This document shows, piece by piece, positions 49,018 to 58,163 of a stretch of 64,000 bases of DNA. Under the pieces are notes generated by a model. The model ran no database searches and was not told where the DNA came from. It saw nothing but the letters and a program-made list of their open reading frames with translations. Source of the stretch: Mesorhizobium waimense (GTDB taxonomy: Bacteria; Pseudomonadota; Alphaproteobacteria; Rhizobiales; Rhizobiaceae); the NCBI RefSeq assembly GCF_003601975.1, contig NZ_QZWZ01000024.1:1-64000 (forward strand), in the 5' to 3' direction. A program made the position numbers and the translations under genes. Numbering within the stretch: position 1 is the stretch's first letter; every line of letters begins with the position of its first letter.

Positions 49018-51138
49018 TCACCAGTCCAGTTGTTTTGCCAATGTCAGCTTGAAGGTTCGGCCCTTGGCGTAGTCGAGCGCCAATGCGTCGCGGTAGTAGG
49101 CGTTGAAGATGTTGTTGATGCTGAACTGCGCCTGCCAGCCCTCGAACTGGCCGGATTGCGGCTTCCACGAGGTGAAGACGTCCACAGTGGTCCAGGCATC
49201 CGCCGTCTTCGGCAAAGCGACCGTGCCCTGAATGCTGTTTGGAGTCTCGAATGCGTGGGTCACGCGGCCGCCGAACTCCAGGTCGCGATCCGGCAAGCGT
49301 CCGCCCAATGAAAACACGATCTTATGGGAGGGGATGGTCGTGAGCGGGTTGCCGTAGGTCGAGCCCGGAACCAAGTTCTCGCCCTTCACGCCCGTATAGG
49401 CAAGGTTGGCGAAGACGTAGTCCGAATCATAGGCACCCTCTACCTCGACGCCGTAGATTCGTGCCTTCCCTACATTGTAGAAGTAGCTGGTGGCACCTGT
49501 TGCGGTCGTCTGGATGAGGTCTTTGAGGTCGTTGTAGAAGCCTGTGGTTTTCAAGCTCAGGGCATCGCCTTCCTGGAGGATATCGTTGCCGGAGATGGTG
49601 AAACCCGCCTCATAGTTGTTGGATTTTTCCTTTTTCAGGTCGAGGCTGATGCCCTTTGACCACGTATAGAGTTCGTCAAGCGTCGGCAGCCGTTCTGTAT
49701 GGGCAATGGAGCCGAACACGCCGAAATTGTCGTTCAACTTGTAGAGCGCCGCGATCTTCGGCGACCACGCCTGATCGTTGACGTCGACCGCGTTGCCAAG
49801 CGACTCGGCGGCTTCGCCGGGCTGGCGCCAGACGAAATCGCCGCGCATGCCGGCGATCAGCGTCAGTCTTTCGTTCCAGACATATTCGTTCTGCACGAAC
49901 GCGCCGAGCTTGTTGTCGGTGCCTTCCGGATGGGTGTTGATGGCGTCACCGGTGCCGGTGACGAGCTGACTAACGCCGACGCGATCCTGATGGCTGGCCT
50001 GCAGGCCATAGGTCAGGAAATTCTGGTAGGATTCGCCGGTGAACTCGGACGTGTTCTGTAGGTTGGCTTGCCAGGTGCGGTAGCCGTAGTCCGCATTGAT
50101 GATGTTCGAGAAGCCGCCCAGCGTGCCGTTGCGCTGTTCCACGGCCGTGTCGGAATAGGAGATGCTTGCCTTGACGTCGAGCCAGGGATTGTCGCTGACC
50201 GGGTTCTCGTAGCTTAGGATCGCGGTGCTGTCGATGACATGGCGATCGACTGTGCCGAACACCGCCTGCGTGCCGGTCTGGGCGTAGGCCTGGTCGTCGG
50301 CATCGCTGTCCCAGCGCTGGTAGGAAAGCCGAACGGTCTGCTCGCTGTTGTCGCCAAATCGTGCCGTTCCCTTCACAAGCCCCGACCAGGCCTTGAAATC
50401 GGAGCCGACAAGCTTTGTGTCGTTGCCCAGCGTGATCTCGTCGGAGGTGCGATAATTGCCCGTCGCGAGGAACTCCATATTGTCGTTGAGGCGGCGGGCG
50501 TAGATGGCTGAACCCAGCAGCCCATTGCCGTTGGTCTCATAGGAGCTCTTCAGCCGCAGCGCGTTGTCCTTGCCTTCCTTGAGGAAGTCGGAAGCGTCCT
50601 TGGTGACGAAATTGATGACGCCGCCGAGCGCGCCCGAGCCATAAAGCGTCGAAGAGGCGGGTCCGCGCAGCACTTCGACCTTCTTGTAGAGTTCGGGATC
50701 CGAGAAGAAGGAGCCCATCCGGTACTGCTCGTAGAATTTCTGCGCGCCATCGACATTGACGATGATGCGGGAGCCGTCGGCCGAGTTCTCGGTGGAGCCG
50801 ATGCCGCGAATATTGAAGGCTTCGCCAAAGACACGTTCGCTGCCGACCATGGTTACGCCCGGTACGGATTTGAACAGCCCGCCGGTCGTTTCGGCCTGCT
50901 CACGATCGATATCCTCCTGATTGAGAACCGTCACCGCCTGCGGGGTGTCGATGGCGATCTTTTCGGCGCCTGCACCCAGTACGAGCCTCTGCAGCAGCGT
51001 CACGCGCCCCTTCTTTTCCGCTTCGTTCGTCTGCGTTCCCTGGGCTTTTGCGCCATGCATCCCAAAAAATACCGTCACCGCCGCTCCGCTCAGCAGAGCA
51101 GCCATATTCTTTGCCACCGGCCCCATCACCCCAACTCC
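49018..51138 (-). CDS. TonB-dependent haem/haemoglobin receptor
   Basis: The start is most likely at MGPVAKNMAALL (ATG at or just below 51138), which leaves a signal peptide (about 1-25). The product is about 706 residues. The TonB box/plug region holds IAIDTPQAVTVLNQEDI, then NIRGIG and RGPASSTLYGSGALGGVINF. Barrel markers include RTEHLP-like HTERLPTLDELYTW and a C-terminal FKLTLAKQLDW ending in Trp. It imports haem or haemoglobin-bound haem across the outer membrane. Candidate RirA and Irr sites lie upstream. Confidence 0.88.
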   Translation of the reverse strand, partial: GVGVMGPVAKNMAALLSGAAVTVFFGMHGAKAQGTQTNEAEKKGRVTLLQRLVLGAGAEKIAIDTPQAVTVLNQEDIDREQAETTGGLFKSVPGVTMVGSERVFGEAFNIRGIGSTENSADGSRIIVNVDGAQKFYEQYRMGSFFSDPELYKKVEVLRGPASSTLYGSGALGGVINFVTKDASDFLKEGKDNALRLKSSYETNGNGLLGSAIYARRLNDNMEFLATGNYRTSDEITLGNDTKLVGSDFKAWSGLVKGTARFGDNSEQTVRLSYQRWDSDADDQAYAQTGTQAVFGTVDRHVIDSTAILSYENPVSDNPWLDVKASISYSDTAVEQRNGTLGGFSNIINADYGYRTWQANLQNTSEFTGESYQNFLTYGLQASHQDRVGVSQLVTGTGDAINTHPEGTDNKLGAFVQNEYVWNERLTLIAGMRGDFVWRQPGEAAESLGNAVDVNDQAWSPKIAALYKLNDNFGVFGSIAHTERLPTLDELYTWSKGISLDLKKEKSNNYEAGFTISGNDILQEGDALSLKTTGFYNDLKDLIQTTATGATSYFYNVGKARIYGVEVEGAYDSDYVFANLAYTGVKGENLVPGSTYGNPLTTIPSHKIVFSLGGRLPDRDLEFGGRVTHAFETPNSIQGTVALPKTADAWTTVDVFTSWKPQSGQFEGWQAQFSINNIFNAYYRDALALDYAKGRTFKLTLAKQLDW

Positions 51139-51247
51139 AAATTCCAGGTTCAATGCTGGCTGGCGTGGCGCTCGCTAGCACTTTTCATCGTGTCCGGCAT
51201 CTTAAATGTTGACTCATTTAGTCCGGTATTGCACTGACTAGTAAACA

Positions 51248-51262
51248 TGATTATTCGAGTCA
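51248..51262. promoter_or_regulatory. Candidate RirA IRO box (TGA-N9-TCA)
   Basis: TGATTATTCGAGTCA matches the reported rhizobial IRO pattern TGA-N9-TCA. It lies between the divergent receptor gene and hmuP and overlaps the reverse-strand hexamer TTGACT. RirA would repress haem uptake when iron is sufficient; rirA is 4 kb to the right. Confidence 0.6.
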
Positions 51263-51328
51263 AGAAATGAATCGGCATTCTACGCAGGCGCCCGGCCATG
51301 TGGCCGGCACAGGAAAGGGACCGAACAG

Positions 51329-51535
51329 ATGAACACGCACAATCCCAGTGACTTTCGCTATCGCCTCCGCCGTTCCGACGACAGTTCCGTCCGCTATGAC
51401 CGGGTTCCGTTGGTGGTGAGGACGTTGTCCAGCAACACGCTGTTCCAGGGCGAGCACGAGATCGGCATCGAACATCACGGCGCGCGCTACCGGCTGAAGA
51501 TCACCCGCCAGGGCAAGCTGATCCTCAACAAGTAG
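51329..51535 (+). CDS. hmuP: Hemin uptake protein HmuP (HemP)
   Basis: The 68-residue protein has NPSDFRYRLRRSDDSSVRYD, then SSNTLFQGEHEIGIEHHG, then YRLKITRQGKLILNK. The 'LFQGxxxxxIxHxGxxYxLxxTxxGKLILxK' pattern is the HemP/HmuP signature. In Bradyrhizobium and Sinorhizobium it is needed for expression of the haem receptor gene. AGGAAAGGGA is upstream. It leads the forward hmu cluster. Confidence 0.9.
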   Translation: MNTHNPSDFRYRLRRSDDSSVRYDRVPLVVRTLSSNTLFQGEHEIGIEHHGARYRLKITRQGKLILNK

Positions 51536-51562
51536 GTTTCAGGAAAAGTAAGGGGCTAGGAC

Positions 51563-52624
51563 ATGGATCAGCGCGTGAAACCGTCGCCGCATGAAATCCG
51601 GCGGGCGCGGGAAGACAATCCCAAAACGCGCGAGCGCGATCTCGCCGCCCAGCTCGGCATTTCCGAGGCCGAGCTCGTCGCGGCGCATTGCGGCGATGGC
51701 GTCGTTCGCGTCGAGCCGCGCGTCAACGATCTTCTGACCGGCCTCGAAGCCGTTGGCGAGGTGATGGCGCTGACCCGCAACGAAAGCGCGGTGCACGAGA
51801 AGATTGGCATCTACGACAAGGTCGTCACCGGCAACCACAACGCCATGGTGTTGGGCGAGAACATCGACTTGCGCATCTTCCCGAAAATCTGGGCACATGG
51901 CTTTGCCGTCGAAAAGCGCGACGGCGGCGACATCCGTCGCAGTCTGCAGTTCTTCGACGCGACAGGCGAGGCCGTGCACAAGGTGCATCTGCGGCCCGCA
52001 TCCAACCTCTACGCCTATCAGAAGCTGGTGGCGGGGCTGGAATCGTCGAACCAGGAACCGACCGTGGCGGTCTCGGCAAGCGGCGCCGAGGAGGAGAACG
52101 AGGTTCAGGGTGCCGTGGCAAGCGTCGATGATCTGCGCGACCGTTGGAGCAGGCTGACCGATGTGCACCAGTTCTTCGGCATGCTGAAGACGCTCAAGCT
52201 CAGCCGCCGCCAGGCGGTGCGCATGGTCGGCCATGACTATGCCTGGCTGGTCGACAATGACGCCGTCGGCGCCATGTTCCACCACGCCGCCGCCGGTGAA
52301 ATGCCGATCATGTGCTTTGTTGGCAATCGCGGCTGCATCCAGATCCATTCCGGCCCGGTCAGGTCGATCAAGCCGATGGGCCCGTGGATCAACGTGCTTG
52401 ACGAGACCTTCCATCTGCATCTGCGAACCGACCACATCCACGAGGTCTGGGCCGTGCGCAAACCGACCAAGGACGGCCATGTCACCTCGCTCGAGGTCTA
52501 TGGAGCCGATGGCAGGATGATCATCCAGTTCTTTGGCAAGCGCCATGAAGGCGAGGGCGAACGCGACGACTGGCGGTTCCTGGCCGAGAACCTGCCACGC
52601 ATTCCAAGCCCGACCGCAGCCTGA
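51563..52624 (+). CDS. hmuS: Hemin-degrading/trafficking factor
   Basis: The 353-residue protein has two repeats of the HemS/HmuS fold. It opens PSPHEIRRAREDNPKTRERD, then VMALTRNESAVHEKIGIYD with a conserved His, then NLYAYQKLVAGLESSNQEPT. The second half reads HQFFGMLKTLKLSRRQAVR and FHLHLRTDHIHEVWAVRKPT. It handles cytosolic haem after import, as a degrading or carrier protein. AAGGGGC precedes the ATG. It starts the hmuSTUV operon. Confidence 0.92.
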   Translation: MDQRVKPSPHEIRRAREDNPKTRERDLAAQLGISEAELVAAHCGDGVVRVEPRVNDLLTGLEAVGEVMALTRNESAVHEKIGIYDKVVTGNHNAMVLGENIDLRIFPKIWAHGFAVEKRDGGDIRRSLQFFDATGEAVHKVHLRPASNLYAYQKLVAGLESSNQEPTVAVSASGAEEENEVQGAVASVDDLRDRWSRLTDVHQFFGMLKTLKLSRRQAVRMVGHDYAWLVDNDAVGAMFHHAAAGEMPIMCFVGNRGCIQIHSGPVRSIKPMGPWINVLDETFHLHLRTDHIHEVWAVRKPTKDGHVTSLEVYGADGRMIIQFFGKRHEGEGERDDWRFLAENLPRIPSPTAA

Positions 52625-52635
52625 GGACGACGACA

Positions 52636-53541
52636 ATGGCTTTATTTCCCAGCCTCTCGGGTTTGCTCAGGCTGGCGCTCGGACCGGTGATCGGTCTGAC
52701 GCCGGTCATGGCTCCGCCGTCGGCTCGTGCCACCGAAAGTACTGGCGTCTTTGCCGATGCATCGAAGATCGCGGCAATCGGCGGATCCATCACCGAGATC
52801 GTCTATGCGCTCGGCGAGCAGAGCCATTTGGTCGCCCGCGATTCGACCAGCCGCTATCCGGAGGCCGCACTCCGGCTGCCTGACGTCGGCTATATGCGCC
52901 AGTTGTCGCCGGAAGGCGTACTGTCGGTCAATCCGTCGGGCATCCTGGCGCTGCACGGCAGCGGCCCAAAGGAAGCCCTCGACGTGCTGAAAAAATCGAG
53001 CGTCCCCTTTATCGAGGTGCCAGATCGCTATGACCATGAGGGCATCCTCGAAAAGATCCGTATCGTCGGCAAGGCGATCGGCGCCGATGCCAAGGCCGCC
53101 GAACTGGCGGTCGAGACCGATGCCAGGCTGAAGGCAGCGGAAAAGCAGACCGCTTCGATCAAGGACCGCAAGCGCATCCTGTTCGTGCTGTCAATGCAAG
53201 GCGGCAAGATCCTGGCATCAGGTACCGACACCGCCGCCGACGGCATCATCAAGCTCGCCGGCGGGGTCAACGCGATCGACGGCTTTTCGGGCTACAAGCA
53301 AATGTCCGACGAGGCTGTTATCACCGCGAAGCCGGATGTGATCCTGATGATGAACAATGCCGGGCGTGCCACGCCAGACGAAGAACTGTTCGCCAATCCG
53401 GCCATTTCGTCAACGCCGGCCGGTGCCGCGCGCAAGCTGATCCGCATGGACGGCGGCTATCTGCTCGGTTTCGGGCCGCGCACGGCCAACGCCATCCACG
53501 ACCTTGCCGTCTCGCTCTACGGCGGCCAGGTCACGGACTGA
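52636..53541 (+). CDS. hmuT: Haem ABC transporter, periplasmic binding protein
   Basis: The 301-residue protein has an N-terminal signal peptide (residues 1-32, ending near PSARATES) and a TroA/BtuF-type fold. Motifs include IAAIGGSITEIVYALGE, then ARDSTSRYPEAA, then DVGYMRQLSPEGVLSVNPSG. It delivers haem to the HmuUV permease. It is 11 bases after hmuS. Confidence 0.9.
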   Translation: MALFPSLSGLLRLALGPVIGLTPVMAPPSARATESTGVFADASKIAAIGGSITEIVYALGEQSHLVARDSTSRYPEAALRLPDVGYMRQLSPEGVLSVNPSGILALHGSGPKEALDVLKKSSVPFIEVPDRYDHEGILEKIRIVGKAIGADAKAAELAVETDARLKAAEKQTASIKDRKRILFVLSMQGGKILASGTDTAADGIIKLAGGVNAIDGFSGYKQMSDEAVITAKPDVILMMNNAGRATPDEELFANPAISSTPAGAARKLIRMDGGYLLGFGPRTANAIHDLAVSLYGGQVTD

Positions 53542-53551
53542 GCGGGTCATC

Positions 53552-54655
53552 ATGGTCGATCATTCAATCGTCGCTGCGGCGGGAACGATGGCGGCTGCAA
53601 CAGACGGAGACCGTTCACGACGCGCCCGCTTCGTGATCCTTCTGCTATGCCTCGGTCTTGTCGTTGCCGTGCTGTTGTCGCTGACATCAGGCGCTTCCGA
53701 CGCGTCGCCCATCGGCGTCATCAGCGACTGGCTGTTCGGCGCGGTGCCGGGCGACCCGGCGCTGAGCGCCCGCGATCGTCTCATCGTCTATGACATCCGT
53801 CTGCCGCGCGTCATCCTGGGCGTGCTGATCGGGGCAGCACTCGCCGTGTCGGGCGCGGTGATGCAGGGGCTGTTCCGCAATCCGCTGGCCGACCCCGGCC
53901 TGATCGGCGTCTCGGCGGGGTCGAGCCTCGGTGCGGTGGCCGTCATCGTGCTTGGCGCGACGGTGCTGGCGCCGCTCACGCTGGCATTCGGCACGCTCGC
54001 CTTGCCGCTGGCAGCCTTTTGCGGCGGTTTGGCGACGACCTTGCTGCTTTATCAGGTTGCAACACGGCAAGGCCGAACCTCTGTGGCCACCATGCTGCTT
54101 GCCGGCATCGCGCTGGCGGCGCTTGCCATGGCGCTGACCGGCATCCTGATCTTCATGGCCGACGACCGGCAGCTGCGCGACCTGACCTTCTGGCAGCTCG
54201 GTTCGCTCGCCGGTGCCACCTGGCAGAAGATCGGCTCGGTCGGGCCGGTCATCGTGCTGGCGCTGGCGGCGATGCCGTTCCTGGCGCGTGGCCTCAATGC
54301 GCTGGCGCTCGGCGAAGCGACCGCCGGCCATCTCGGCATTCCGGTCCAGCGGCTGAAATACACGGCGATCGTCGGTGTCTCGGCAGCGGTCGGCGCATCC
54401 GTCGCGGTCAGCGGCGGCATCGGTTTCGTCGGCATCGTCGTGCCGCATCTGTTGCGCCTGCTGATCGGCCCCGACAATCGTTACCTGCTGCCGGCCTCGG
54501 CGCTGCTCGGCGCGTCGCTGCTGCTGCTGGCCGACGCTGTCGCGCGCACCATCGTGGCGCCCGCGGAATTGCCGATCGGCATCGTCACCGCGGTTGCCGG
54601 CGCGCCGTTCTTCCTCTGGATCCTGCTGCGCAAGCGCGGCGTCATCGACCTGTGA
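53552..54655 (+). CDS. hmuU: Haem ABC transporter permease
   Basis: ATG at 53552 is chosen over an in-frame GTG overlapping hmuT. The 367-residue FecCD-type permease has about nine hydrophobic segments. Its hallmark motifs are RLPRVILGVLIGAALAVSGA with QGLFRNPLADPGLIGVSAG, and LAALAMALTGILIFMAD later. The coupling region is LNALALGEATAGHLGIPVQR. It forms the inner-membrane channel for haem. Confidence 0.9.
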   Translation: MVDHSIVAAAGTMAAATDGDRSRRARFVILLLCLGLVVAVLLSLTSGASDASPIGVISDWLFGAVPGDPALSARDRLIVYDIRLPRVILGVLIGAALAVSGAVMQGLFRNPLADPGLIGVSAGSSLGAVAVIVLGATVLAPLTLAFGTLALPLAAFCGGLATTLLLYQVATRQGRTSVATMLLAGIALAALAMALTGILIFMADDRQLRDLTFWQLGSLAGATWQKIGSVGPVIVLALAAMPFLARGLNALALGEATAGHLGIPVQRLKYTAIVGVSAAVGASVAVSGGIGFVGIVVPHLLRLLIGPDNRYLLPASALLGASLLLLADAVARTIVAPAELPIGIVTAVAGAPFFLWILLRKRGVIDL

Positions 54656-54662
54656 GGCCTGG

Positions 54663-55451
54663 ATGATCGAGGCAAGGGATGTTTCGGTGGCGATTGCGGG
54701 CAAACCTATCGTTACCGGTGTCGATTTCGATGCGCGGCCAGGTGAAGTGGCCGCTATTGTCGGCCCCAACGGATCCGGCAAGACGACCTTCCTTAGGGCG
54801 CTGTCGGGAGAGCTTGCCTATACGGGGCGCGTCGCCCTCAACGGCCGCGACATGTCGGCGATGAGGCCGGTCGAGGCCGCGACGCAGCGAGCGGTGCTGC
54901 CGCAGGCGACGACGCTGTCCTTCCCGTTCACGGTGCGGGAGGTGGTCAAGCTTGGCCTTGTCGGCGGCCGCTCAGGCGTCTTGCCAGGCGAGGATGCGCG
55001 TTTGCCTGAACGGGCGCTGGCGCGTGTCGACCTCGAAGGTTTTGCCGGGCGTTTTTATCAGGAGCTTTCGGGCGGCGAGCAGCAACGCGTCCAGCTTGCG
55101 CGCGTGTTGTGCCAGGTCTGGGCGCCGGTGCTGGACGGCAAGCCACGCTATCTGTTCCTCGACGAGCCGGTTTCCAGTCTCGACATCAAGCACCAGCTGA
55201 TCATCATGAACATCGCCCGCGACTTCGCCAGGCGCGGCGGCAGCGTGATCGCCATTCTGCACGACCTCAACCTGACGGCCATGTATGCCGACCGCATCCA
55301 TGTCATGCATCGCGGGCGGCTCGCCGCCGCCGGCGCGCCGCAGGATGTGCTCAGTGACGAGCTGATAGAGAAGGTCTTCGATTGCCGGCTGAGGGTCGGC
55401 GTGCTGCCGGCCGGCAACGTACCGTTCGTGCTGCCGCAATCGGCCGCTTAG
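54663..55451 (+). CDS. hmuV: Haem ABC transporter ATP-binding protein
   Basis: ATG at 54663 is eight bases after hmuU. The 262-residue ATPase has Walker A GPNGSGKT (34-41), signature LSGGEQQR (135-142) and Walker B YLFLDEP (163-169), followed by SSLD. It powers haem import. It ends the hmuSTUV operon and faces the convergent rirA gene across 15 bases. Confidence 0.93.
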   Translation: MIEARDVSVAIAGKPIVTGVDFDARPGEVAAIVGPNGSGKTTFLRALSGELAYTGRVALNGRDMSAMRPVEAATQRAVLPQATTLSFPFTVREVVKLGLVGGRSGVLPGEDARLPERALARVDLEGFAGRFYQELSGGEQQRVQLARVLCQVWAPVLDGKPRYLFLDEPVSSLDIKHQLIIMNIARDFARRGGSVIAILHDLNLTAMYADRIHVMHRGRLAAAGAPQDVLSDELIEKVFDCRLRVGVLPAGNVPFVLPQSAA

Positions 55452-55466
55452 CGACAGGCCAGAGGA

Positions 55467-55928
55467 TCAGGCGGCAGGCGCCCGCTTTACCAGCATGTCG
55501 ATGCCGAGCAGCTGGCGCACGTTCGGACGCGCCGCCACCAGGTCGGCGATCGTATAGCGCGATAGCACGGCAAAGAAGGCGTTGAGCGCCTCGCGCAACG
55601 CCGAATTCAGCGCGCAGCTGTCGACCAGCGGGCATTCGGCCGCGTCGTTCTCGAAGCACTCGGCCATGGCGAAGCTCTCTTCCGTCACCCGCACGACGTC
55701 GAACAGGCTGATCTGTTCGGCGGCGCGGCCAAGCCTGACGCCGCCATTCCTGCCGCGCACCGTCTCGACCAGGCCATTCTCGACCAGCGGCTGCAGGATC
55801 TTGAACAGGAAAAGCTCCGACACGGAATAGGCGGCTGCGATCTCGGGGATGCGGCTCAGCCGATCGTTGTTGGCGGCGCAATACATCAGGATGCGCATGG
55901 CGTAATTGGTCTGGCGCGTAAGCCGCAT
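55467..55928 (-). CDS. rirA: Rrf2-family iron regulator RirA
   Basis: ATG at 55928 follows GAGGATAAA. The 153-residue product begins MRLTRQTNYAMRILMYCAAN, has the Rrf2 HTH, and carries the three Fe-S ligands Cys 91, Cys 99 and Cys 105 (AECFENDAAECPLVDSC). This is the RirA arrangement. It represses iron and haem uptake genes when iron is adequate. Convergent with hmuV, its likely targets include the haem locus here. A TGGAACAATTCCA palindrome upstream may be an Irr site. Confidence 0.93.
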   Translation of the reverse strand: MRLTRQTNYAMRILMYCAANNDRLSRIPEIAAAYSVSELFLFKILQPLVENGLVETVRGRNGGVRLGRAAEQISLFDVVRVTEESFAMAECFENDAAECPLVDSCALNSALREALNAFFAVLSRYTIADLVAARPNVRQLLGIDMLVKRAPAA

Positions 55929-55974
55929 TTTATCCTCACGAAGCAGTAGCTTGAGCTGAATATGGCCTATACCT

Positions 55975-55987
55975 TGGAACAATTCCA
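55975..55987. promoter_or_regulatory. Candidate Irr/ICE-type palindrome upstream of rirA
   Basis: TGGAA-CAA-TTCCA is a perfect dyad with the GAA-N3-TTC core of the reported iron-control element. It lies about 47 bases before the rirA start. The flanks do not match the longer TTTAGAA consensus, so this is only a partial fit. Confidence 0.4.
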
Positions 55988-56131
55988 GACTGGCGGCGCA
56001 TAATAGATGAATGACCTCGTCAACTTTATCTGCATGACCGCGCGGATTTGTGACCCGGATGGCGTGTCGCGGGCATTTGGCCGGGACCGATCCCAAATAA
56101 GATCGCAACACCGATCAGGAGCGGCTCGACC

Positions 56132-57436
56132 ATGTCACCACCAGTCCAGGTTCTTGCGACGGTTGCCCCCATTCGCATCGACATCGATGCCGAAGCGAAG
56201 CTGTCAGCGCTCAGGCGCACCAAGTTCGCGGCTACCGCGGCGCTCGTGCTCTGCGTCCTCGTCTTTGCCCTGGCCAAGTCGCTCGAGAGCACCCATCCAT
56301 GGCTTGGATTTGTCGCCGCCTTCGCCGAGGCGGCGACCATCGGCGGGCTGGCCGACTGGTACGCGGTGGTGGCGCTGTTCAAGCGGCCGCTCGGCCTGCC
56401 GATCCCGCATACCGCCATCATCCCGGAGAACCAGAACCGCATCGCCGACAATCTTGGCCGCTTCATCGAGGTCAATTTCCTGGCGCCTGAGCCGGTGCGC
56501 GAAAAACTGGCCGAAGTGGATTTTTCCGCGCTGGTGGCCGATTGGCTGGCTGATTCCGAGCGCGCGGCCGGCCTGTCGCGCTTCGTCGCCAGGCTGGTGC
56601 CGCAGACGCTCACGGCGGTTGAGCAATCCGGCCTGCGCGGTTTCGTCACCAGCCGCATGCTGGAGCAGATCGACAAGGTGCCGCTGGCGCCGCTGGCGGC
56701 CGAGTTGCTGTCGGCGCTGACCGACGACCGCCGCCACCAGAAACTGTTCGACGAATTCACCAGGGTGATCGGCCGCTTCCTCAACGACGAGGAGGCGCTG
56801 GCAACCATGCGCGAGAAGATCCGCGAGGAACTGCCGTCGCTGTTCAACCTGTTTCGCGCCGACGCCTATCTTTTGAAGAAGATCGTCGCGTCCGCCGGCT
56901 CGCTGCTCGACGAGGTGCGGGCCGATCCCGATCATCCGATGCGCGCCGAATTCGACCGTTTCGCGCGGACCTTCATCGAGCGGCTGAGGACGTCCAAGCA
57001 ATATGCCAGGCGTGCCGAGCAGCTGAAGCGCAATTTCCTGGCCCGGCCGGAGGTGAAGGCACTGGCCGGCGACATGTGGGAGAGCCTCACCCTGTTCATC
57101 GAGCAAGACGCCAAGGCGCCGAATTCGATGATCCGCGCCCATCTCGCGGCCATGTTCGTCGAGGTCGGCCGCCATTTGGCCAGCGATGCGCAGATCAGGG
57201 CCGATATGAACCAGGGGTTCGTCGTGGCGCTGTCGTCCTTCGTCGAAAACCAGAAGAGCGGCGTGTCGAAATTCATCGCCGACCAGGTCAGGCGTTGGGA
57301 CCTTGCCCAGCTCACCCGGTTGATCGAAATGAACATCGGCCGGGACCTGCAATACATCCGCTTCAACGGCATGGTCATCGGCGGACTTGCCGGCATAACG
57401 CTTTATACGGCGGAGCGATTGTTCCTCGTCAATTGA
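56132..57436 (+). CDS. DUF445 family membrane protein
   Basis: The 434-residue protein has a membrane helix near residues 33-50 and another at the extreme C-terminus (FNGMVIGGLAGITLYTAERL). These flank long amphipathic helices. AAFAEAATIGGLADWYAVVALFKRPLGLPI is the DUF445/YjiN hallmark. The function of the family is unknown; members are inner-membrane anchored with a large soluble helical domain. It is 68 bases upstream of the phasin gene and could be co-transcribed. Confidence 0.88.
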   Translation: MSPPVQVLATVAPIRIDIDAEAKLSALRRTKFAATAALVLCVLVFALAKSLESTHPWLGFVAAFAEAATIGGLADWYAVVALFKRPLGLPIPHTAIIPENQNRIADNLGRFIEVNFLAPEPVREKLAEVDFSALVADWLADSERAAGLSRFVARLVPQTLTAVEQSGLRGFVTSRMLEQIDKVPLAPLAAELLSALTDDRRHQKLFDEFTRVIGRFLNDEEALATMREKIREELPSLFNLFRADAYLLKKIVASAGSLLDEVRADPDHPMRAEFDRFARTFIERLRTSKQYARRAEQLKRNFLARPEVKALAGDMWESLTLFIEQDAKAPNSMIRAHLAAMFVEVGRHLASDAQIRADMNQGFVVALSSFVENQKSGVSKFIADQVRRWDLAQLTRLIEMNIGRDLQYIRFNGMVIGGLAGITLYTAERLFLVN

Positions 57437-57504
57437 CGCGAGCGCGTCATGCTCTATTCTTCCATGAGGGTTAGTATTCGCGGCAGACTGGGGAGCAAAC
57501 GACT

Positions 57505-57930
57505 ATGGCAAAACAACCGGACTCCGACTCGTTCCTGGACATGTTCAGCAGATTCGGCCGTGACCTGAAGGTGCCGACTGTCGATGTCGAGGCGATCCTC
57601 AGCCACCATCGCAAGAATCTCGAAGCGCTGGAGAAGTCGGCGAGAGCCGGCGCTGCCGGAGCGACCTCGCTGTTCTCCAGGCAGCGCGAAATGCTGCAGG
57701 ACACGCTGCGCGAAGTCGCCGACATGGCGCAGAACTACCGGGCGCCGGGCAATCCGCAAGAGCTGATGGCAAAGCAGGCGGAGTTCGCGCGGAAATCCTT
57801 CGAAACCGCGCTCAAGAATGCCGGCGAGGTGTCCGAGCTGGTCCGGAAATCCGGCACCGAATCCGTCGAGATCCTGCGCGAGCGCATCAAGGAAGCGATG
57901 GCGGAAATCCGCTCCGGCTACGAGAAGTGA
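57505..57930 (+). CDS. Phasin family protein
   Basis: The 141-residue helical protein contains VEAILSHHRKNLEALEKSAR near 28-47 and FSRQREMLQDTLREVADMAQ. It ends with IKEAMAEIRSGYEK. This is the usual phasin amphipathic-helix pattern. Phasins coat polyhydroxyalkanoate granules. It is 233 bases upstream of a MaoC-type hydratase, giving a polyester-storage theme, though no synthase gene is here. Confidence 0.88.
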   Translation: MAKQPDSDSFLDMFSRFGRDLKVPTVDVEAILSHHRKNLEALEKSARAGAAGATSLFSRQREMLQDTLREVADMAQNYRAPGNPQELMAKQAEFARKSFETALKNAGEVSELVRKSGTESVEILRERIKEAMAEIRSGYEK

Positions 57931-58163
57931 CGGGTTTCCGGAACTGCTCCAATCGGCCTGGCTCGTGGTGCAGCCGAGAGTAGCGCTCGCAGCCTGCCAC
58001 CTTCGGGTGACGCGGCAGGCCGCGTCGTCTTCCATGCTAGTGTGGATGGGCCGCCACCCGGCGTTGCAAACATTTGCCCGGTGCCGTGGAATCGCGCAGT
58101 GCGAATTGACAGAGGCTGCCGGTTCGTGGTCGGGAGACGGGCAGAGCGATCGGGAATGCAGGA

